DNA from: Certhia americana
Lineage: Eukaryota; Chordata; Aves; Passeriformes; Certhiidae
Length of the DNA: 64,000 nucleotides
NCBI GenBank assembly: GCA_018697195.1
Contig: JAGMWU010000029.1
Coordinates: forward strand, 124,001-188,000
Direction of reading: 5' to 3'
Position numbers and translations under genes: made by a program. The notes below the pieces were generated by a model, which saw only the letters and a program-made list of their open reading frames with translations, ran no database searches and was not told the DNA's origin. Positions within the stretch are counted from its first letter, which is position 1; each line of letters opens with the position of its first letter. Below are positions 61,462-64,000 of this stretch, piece after piece.

Positions 61462-62090
61462 GACAAGAGAGAAAATGGGGTAAATTCCAATGTAAATTCA
61501 AAGAGGAAATGGGATAAATTTCAATGCATGTTGTGTGCCTGCGTTTGCCTAAAACCCTTCCCATCATCTCTTCTTCATCTTCTTGTCCCCAGGATAACAG
61601 GGAAGACAATGAATTCTTACAGGAAATTTTGTATATGGATTTTTTCTCTCTCCTGGGAAAACAATAATTACTTGGTGAGGAACATTGGCTGCATTGCAGG
61701 AGTCACAGATGACAGCTGCACAACAGCATTTTAATAAGAATTTTGGCCATTTTTAGGAACTTCTGCATGGAACAGAGAAGGTAAAGGCAATATTTGTGAA
61801 CTCAGGTATGTGGAAGAAGCAAACATTGGCCCTAAATAACCTCTTTGAGTTTAATGGGGGAATTCCAACCTTTGTACAAGGCCAGACAAATGTTTTTAAT
61901 CACTTTTTTCAGTTTCAAGCTGAGGGTGTGCAGACCCCAGCCTGGATCAGTTCTGTCCTGCAGGGTGACCTTCTTATTTTTTCACTGGATTAAACTACAG
62001 AAAATTTAAATTACACCACAGAAACAACAGAAATTTTATTGTTTCTTTTTTTTAGAAAAGTAGGTCTCCTTAAGTTATATGTTAAATTTC

Positions 62091-62176
62091 ATCCCTGTCC
62101 ATGGCAGGGATTTGGAACGAAATGATATTTAAGGTCCTTTCCAACCCAAACCAGTCTGTGATTTATGGTTCTGTGG
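62091..62176 (+). mobile_element. CR1 LINE 3'-tail fragment, sense on plus
   Basis: 'catccctgtccatggcaggg', 'taaggtcctttccaacccaa' and tail units 'tctgtgatttatggttctgt' follow in sense order. Only about 86 bp remain. Confidence 0.82.
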
Positions 62177-64000
62177 GTAAATGAAACAAAATTTCACTTG
62201 AACGCTTTTGTTAGCACAGTCAGAGCACAGGAAAGGGTTGATGTGCAGCCTGCACACTGTGTCAGATTTGTTTCCACGGGTGGCAAGGTCATTAAACATC
62301 ATCTGTTGGCTCCAGGTGAAGTGGAAGATGCTGTGAAGGTAAATAAAACACCCTTCCTGCTCCCCACAAAAACACCCAAACCCTTCTGCCTGACAAACTG
62401 CAGAAATGCAATCAGGCTCGTTCAGCCCTTGGAGAAAAATGGGGTTATTAAATCCCAGATTAAAGATAGGGAATTGGTGATTTTATCTCTCTCACAGACA
62501 AGATCCAATTTACCTGATAGGGAGCTGAACCTGAAGAGAATTCAGTAAGTTGTTTATTTCCCCAAGAAAATGCATCGCTAATGTTTAATTTGCAAAACAT
62601 GTCCTTGTTATGTTCTTTATCAACCCTTATACCTGTCAGGAAGATTATGTAAAAATGGGGAGAGAACCTGTTGTGTTTTATTAATCTCCTGGCAGCAATC
62701 TGGGCATGGAGAAGGTCAGCTCCAGGCACAGGTGTCTAATTCCAGAAACTTCCAGTGGGCTCCGAGTGTTCAAACCCTCCTGGATTTGTTGGAGGTTCTA
62801 CAGCAAGTGGATGATTTTCCTATTTTTTAAAAATCTTCTGAAAAATGTATCTTCCAAAGGACATCTGTAATCTGCAAACTCATCAGGTTTCCCTAGAGCT
62901 CCAACTGGTCCTTGGTGATACAACAAAGCTGGACACAACTCTGGAAAGAAGAAGAAAATAGGATGTCTTTTATAGAGCACAAGAGCCTGAGAAATGTAAT
63001 AGAAATTGTACAAATAAAAGGATTGATTTTAATTTTTTTTGGTCTCAGCAGTGAGAAATGGGATTTGCCAGTGCAGTTTTAATGCTTGTCAAGATTTGAG
63101 TGATACTTTACTGTATTCGAGGTTTCTTTGAAGGGCTGGAGCCTCGCAGGAGCCACTCCTGCAGGAAACTCAGAGAACAGTGAGGGAACCATGGGAAATT
63201 TGCAGGCTGATTTCCATCAGCATTTCTGCTCCCTCATCATCGCCATGGAAGAGCCCTGGGAGGTGGGAAGTCATTATCCCCACAGGAGGAATTAGTGGAT
63301 AGAGGAGGGAATCCAAGGAAATGAACTTCCACTGGAATTTCATTGTTAACTCTGATATTACCCTTTGAATTTCCATGCCTACAAGGAGGGATCTGGAATG
63401 GGAATGCTCCCTGTAGCTCATTCATGTGAGCAGGGAGGAAGCTCCTTCTGCTTTAGCACACAGTACATGAAGCTGTTTTCTCAGACAGCTTAAAAAAGTC
63501 TGGATTCCCTTAAGTGAGGCATGCTCTGGAACAGAAAGTAAATTGAAGCCTAATGGCAAGTGCATTAGAAATAGCAAAAACTGAAATTAAATTCAGAGGG
63601 AAACAGCATTGATTTGAAATGAAAAATAACAAACAGCTGACCATCTCTATGAGGGTCTGTCTGATGAAATTTTTCAATTTAGCAGTTGTTCATCTGCAAT
63701 CCCATGTGTGGAAAAGAGCTGGGGTTAATTTTCTGTCCATTTCTCTGTTGGCTGAGAGAAATGGACAGAAAATTGGGGGTTTGGTATCTGGGCATCCCCA
63801 AGCCAGCACTAATCCAGGTTCCAGTTTTGCTGTTCCCCTGAGAGCAGTGAGAGATTGGCTCTGTGTTGGGGGATGTTTGATTTTGCCTTGCCTGTTTCCC
63901 AAAGCCAAGACTGGAAGGATTTTTCTTTCCTGACCATAATTTTTGCATGTATGTGAAGCAAACAACACAGGACACAGAACACTTCTCCTTACTTACAATA
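62177..64000. other. Unique non-coding sequence ending in a hairpin region
   Basis: About 1.8 kb. A 127-codon plus-strand frame (62165-62548) begins in the CR1 tail and has no domain. Frames of 104, 98 and 92 codons overlap around the inverted repeat at 63727-63774. No gene was recognised. Confidence 0.45.
63727..63774. repeat. Perfect 20-bp inverted repeat with 8-nt loop
   Basis: The arms 63727-63746 and 63755-63774 are exact inverse complements with no mismatch, separated by GTTGGCTG. Two further G-T wobble pairs could extend the stem in RNA. It is not part of a recognised mobile element. Confidence 0.95.

Larger units (their letters stand above)
57286..62090. other. Long unique AT-rich non-coding stretch
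   Basis: About 4.8 kb. It contains A15 (58083-58097), an AT palindrome (60205-60246), a small hairpin (60350-60369), G9 (60564-60572), a G/T-rich tract (60961-61031) and an A-rich run (61438-61461). No mobile element, RNA gene or credible coding frame was recognised. Confidence 0.45.

Noticed and set aside
62165..62548. 127-codon plus-strand open frame
   Set aside because: Its start lies in a CR1 tail and no domain is visible.
1..64000. CRISPR array, operon or bacterial-type system
   Set aside because: No regularly spaced repeats and no dense coding. The repeat content is that of a bird genome.

Overview
The window looks like non-coding DNA from a bird, most likely a passerine. The main evidence is more than a dozen short, 5'-truncated fragments of the avian LINE CR1. 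Several end in degenerate copies of its 8-bp 3' tail (ATTCTATG-like). There are also several LTRs of endogenous-retrovirus type with target-site duplications, no mammalian-type SINEs, and AT-rich single-copy DNA between them. The organism assignment comes from recognising repeat families by eye, not from a search.

I call no protein-coding gene, tRNA, rRNA or CRISPR array. The longest open frame is 182 codons and none of the open frames carries a recognisable domain. Several of the longer ones are translations or antisense translations of repeats. The window is therefore either intergenic or lies inside a very long intron. One exon-like stretch on the minus strand (about 37788-37920) is the only place where I saw a splice-acceptor-like sequence next to a coding-like frame.

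Layout: 1-4.2 kb is unique sequence with a T49 run and a CR1 copy. At 4262-6194 there is an ERVL-like element on the plus strand, split by a 304-bp ERVK-type solo LTR (4762-5065). From 6.2 to 11.4 kb the sequence is mostly unique, with an old minus-strand CR1 and a long A run. A 1.42-kb solo LTR with 11-bp perfect terminal inverted repeats occupies 11412-12830. From 12.8 to 29.4 kb there is unique sequence with scattered CR1 fragments and a second solo LTR of the same ERVK-type family (18225-18527). Two further LTR-like blocks lie at 29463-30563. From 30.6 to 47.1 kb the sequence is mainly unique, with CR1 tails and the most enhancer-like, repeat-free DNA of the window (44.6-45.6 kb). A solo LTR with a perfect 5-bp CTGAT duplication (47623-48340) sits inside an older LTR-like sequence. 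From 48.4 to 64 kb there are CR1 fragments, an (AAT)n microsatellite, a long A/C-rich tract, a perfect 28-bp AT palindrome and, near the end, a perfect 20-bp inverted repeat with an 8-nt loop.

No genes work together here. What can be read is the insertion history: LTRs landing in older LTRs, solo-LTR formation, and CR1 fragments on both strands. Candidate conserved non-coding stretches are inference only, because no alignment could be run.
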